This document shows positions 7,390 through 8,752 of a stretch of DNA of 8,752 nt, one piece after another. The notes under the pieces are model-generated. The model had not been told where the DNA came from and ran no database searches. It saw only the letters and a list, made by a program, of their open reading frames with translations. The stretch's first letter is position 1; the number at the start of each line of letters is the position of its first letter. The translations under genes were made by a program, and so were the position numbers. The DNA is from Deltaproteobacteria bacterium. GTDB taxonomy: Bacteria > Desulfobacterota > B13-G15 > RBG-16-54-18. The stretch is from the NCBI GenBank assembly GCA_003646745.1, contig QMLM01000054.1:1-8752 (forward strand), written 5' to 3'.

Positions 7390-8727
7390 TTATTTTAATA
7401 GAACTAAGCTCAACCAAGGGAAATAGGTAATGATTGCCAAGGCAAATAGCAGGATTGCGATAAAAGGAAGTGAGGCCAGATAAAGCCTTAACACCGGTTT
7501 CTCGAAACGCATACTGGAGATAAAGAGGTTGATCCCCAAGGGGGGGATGGAGGCGCCGATCTCCAGATTGGTTAGGAAGATGATCCCGAGATGAACAGGG
7601 TGGATCCCATAGGCATGGGCGATAGGGACAACAAGGGGGACCACTACGGTTAGTGCAGAAAATATGCCCATGGTACAGCCCACGGCCAGCAGAAAGAAGT
7701 TCAGCACTATTAGAAAGGCAAAGGGACTTGTAATATGAGCCTTGAATAGGTCTAACATCCTCAACGGGATCTCTTCATCGATTAGATAGTTGGTCAAACC
7801 TAGGGCGGCACCAAGGATGATCAAGATACCTCCCACCAAGACCATGCTCTTACGCATGATTTGGGGTAACTGCCTCCATTTTATATCCCGGTATATGACC
7901 ACTTCTGTTAGCAAAACATAGGCTACCGTAATGGCAGCGGCCTCACTGACGGCAAAATATCCACTGTAGATCCCACCCAATACAATAATGGGTAAAGGGA
8001 GCTCCCATATCGAACCCCTCAATGCCTTAAATACCTCCAACAGGCTAAAGCGGGTCCGGGGGACTTCGGCGATGATGGCTTTTTGAACGCTGAATCCGGA
8101 GAGCAAGAACACCAGTAAGAGACCTGGCAAGAGACCGGCTAGAAAGAGCTGGTCAATCCTCACCTTTGCCACAATGGCGTAGATGATCAGGGGAATACTC
8201 GGCGGGAAGAGCAGGCCCAGTGTTCCCGAAGTGGTCAACAACCCAAGGGAAAATTTCTCCGGATATCTCCCTCGCAGCATCGCGGGAAACAAAATTCCTC
8301 CCAATGCGATGATCGTGAGACCTGTGGCGCCGGTAAGGGCGGTGAAGATAGCGCAGGTAACCAGAGCGATAATCGAGAGCCCACCCGGCAACCATCCCAA
8401 CACCGCATCGGAAAACCTAATCAATCTCTTGGGTGCTCCGCTCTCCGAGAGGAGGTATCCAGCAAAGGTGAAAAGTGGAATGGCCACTAGAACCGGGGTG
8501 GTGGCCATCCTGTACATCTCAATGATCATAGCTGAAGAATCGATCTGACTGGTAAACAACAAAAAGAGGGCCAAACCAGAAATAACGGCAAAGATGGGGG
8601 CCCCAAAGAGCATCATTAGGGTTGCCGCTGTGATGTTGGGATGTTCCCCGGTTGGGCTATCGATAATCGCTCTCGTTACCTGAGCCATATTCACCATCCT
8701 TACCATCGCCCAAGCTCTCACCATCAT
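7390..8727 (-). CDS. dctM: TRAP transporter large permease subunit (DctM family)
   Basis: The ORF gives 445 aa from ATG 8727 and stays open to the window edge. This is the large membrane subunit of a tripartite ATP-independent periplasmic transporter, which takes up organic acids using an ion gradient. About a dozen hydrophobic segments are visible. Family blocks include FGAPIFAVISG (41-51), AIPLFTFAGYLLSESGAPKR, GWLPGGLSIIALVTCAIFTALTGATG, GLLFPPSIPLIIY, and near the end EIGASIPPLGINLF and YFPWLSL. The C-terminus is complete. The N-terminus is doubtful: recognisable DctM sequence starts at G42, and residues 1-43 are antisense to an inverted dctM-like fragment (8597-8752). The usual first residues of the first membrane helix appear replaced. 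No convincing Shine-Dalgarno marks a start; ATGs at 8727, 8724, 8688 and 8613 are all possible. The partner dctP and dctQ genes are not in the window, and the substrate cannot be predicted. Confidence 0.9.
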   Translation of the reverse strand: MMVRAWAMVRMVNMAQVTRAIIDSPTGEHPNITAATLMMLFGAPIFAVISGLALFLLFTSQIDSSAMIIEMYRMATTPVLVAIPLFTFAGYLLSESGAPKRLIRFSDAVLGWLPGGLSIIALVTCAIFTALTGATGLTIIALGGILFPAMLRGRYPEKFSLGLLTTSGTLGLLFPPSIPLIIYAIVAKVRIDQLFLAGLLPGLLLVFLLSGFSVQKAIIAEVPRTRFSLLEVFKALRGSIWELPLPIIVLGGIYSGYFAVSEAAAITVAYVLLTEVVIYRDIKWRQLPQIMRKSMVLVGGILIILGAALGLTNYLIDEEIPLRMLDLFKAHITSPFAFLIVLNFFLLAVGCTMGIFSALTVVVPLVVPIAHAYGIHPVHLGIIFLTNLEIGASIPPLGINLFISSMRFEKPVLRLYLASLPFIAILLFALAIITYFPWLSLVLLK

Positions 8728-8752
8728 CCCACGTGGAGGACTTTTGTTTCCC
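8284..8752. repeat. Imperfect inverted repeat, arms 8284-8439 and 8597-8752
   Basis: The two 156-bp arms are about 78% identical in inverted orientation without gaps. They are separated by a 157-bp spacer that encodes the first part of the intact dctM. The left arm is internal dctM coding sequence and the right arm is the decayed fragment. Similarity stops abruptly at the inner ends, where the right arm begins with the self-complementary GGGGCCCC (8597-8604). The outer end is not seen because the window ends. No insertion-sequence ends, target duplications or transposase remnants are visible. The repeat comes from two diverged copies of the same family, not from a recent perfect foldback. Confidence 0.75.
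8597..8752 (+). pseudogene. Inverted, decayed fragment of a second dctM-like gene
   Basis: On the plus strand, frame starting at 8597, the translation begins GAPKSIIRVAAVMLG and continues with GLSIIALVT, a stop (TGA 8681-8683), AIFTILTIA, LTII and GGLLFP. It matches residues 97-148 of the neighbouring dctM product codon for codon: 34 of 52 residues and 122 of 156 bases are identical with no gap, counted by hand. The TGA stands where the intact gene has TGC (Cys). Mismatches fall 10, 9 and 15 times at codon positions 1, 2 and 3, so the copy shows only mild wobble bias. This fits former coding use followed by decay. The match starts sharply in mid-gene; upstream of 8597 this frame shows no DctM similarity and a stop at 8546-8548. 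The fragment runs off the window edge, so its full extent is unknown. The homology is firm. Whether it is a genomic pseudogene or one side of an assembly chimera is open. Confidence 0.7.

Noticed and set aside
8183..8548. Plus-strand 121-codon open frame inside dctM
   Set aside because: It is antisense to conserved DctM coding and shows no family of its own. Its resemblance to the leader of the minus-strand ORF is explained by the inverted repeat.
1..8752. CRISPR array, tRNA or rRNA genes, insertion sequences, phage genes
   Set aside because: No regularly spaced direct repeats, cloverleaf-like segments, transposase or phage proteins were seen on either strand. The window is densely filled with the listed genes.

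Overview
This is a compact bacterial window of moderate GC content. It carries one rightward gene block (153-7374) and one leftward gene (7390 to about 8600 or beyond). The protein families point to a Gram-negative, probably anaerobic bacterium of the Desulfobacterota (delta-proteobacterial) kind. The hints are a stand-alone receiver protein with an ADDSTTIQKV-type start, an indirect (GatCAB) route to Gln-/Asn-tRNA, and a TRAP-type organic-acid transporter. This placement is inference; no rRNA or marker gene fixes it.

Left part (1-152): an AT-rich leader with a good sigma70-like promoter (TTGACA at 56-61) and a clear Shine-Dalgarno sequence in front of the first gene. Six genes follow with gaps of -4 to +32 nt and look like one transcript. 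They are a receiver protein with a long acidic tail (153-1193), valyl-tRNA synthetase valS (1223-3883), a DUF294/GlnD-like nucleotidyltransferase (3892-5184), a two-CBS protein overlapping it by ATGA (5181-5588), gatC (5597-5881) and gatA (about 5914-7374). Three of the six act in tRNA charging. The other three are signalling-type proteins (receiver, putative nucleotidyltransferase, putative adenylate sensor). gatB does not follow gatA and must lie elsewhere.

Right part (7390-8752): a convergent gene for the large membrane subunit of a TRAP transporter (dctM), 15 nt from gatA, with no visible terminator hairpin between them. No dctP or dctQ is visible.

The most unusual signal is at the right edge. 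The plus strand from 8597 to the end of the window reads as an internal piece of a second dctM-like gene, pointing away from the first. It aligns without gaps to the minus-strand segment 8284-8439 of the intact gene: 122 of 156 bases and 34 of 52 residues are identical by hand count. It has an in-frame TGA at 8681-8683. The junction sits on the self-complementary octamer GGGGCCCC (8597-8604), which reads Gly-Ala-Pro on both strands. It is either a real inverted duplication with a decayed copy, which has also removed the native start of dctM, or a chimeric join in the assembly. The roughly 40 N-terminal residues of the open dctM frame are antisense to this fragment and are probably not native protein.
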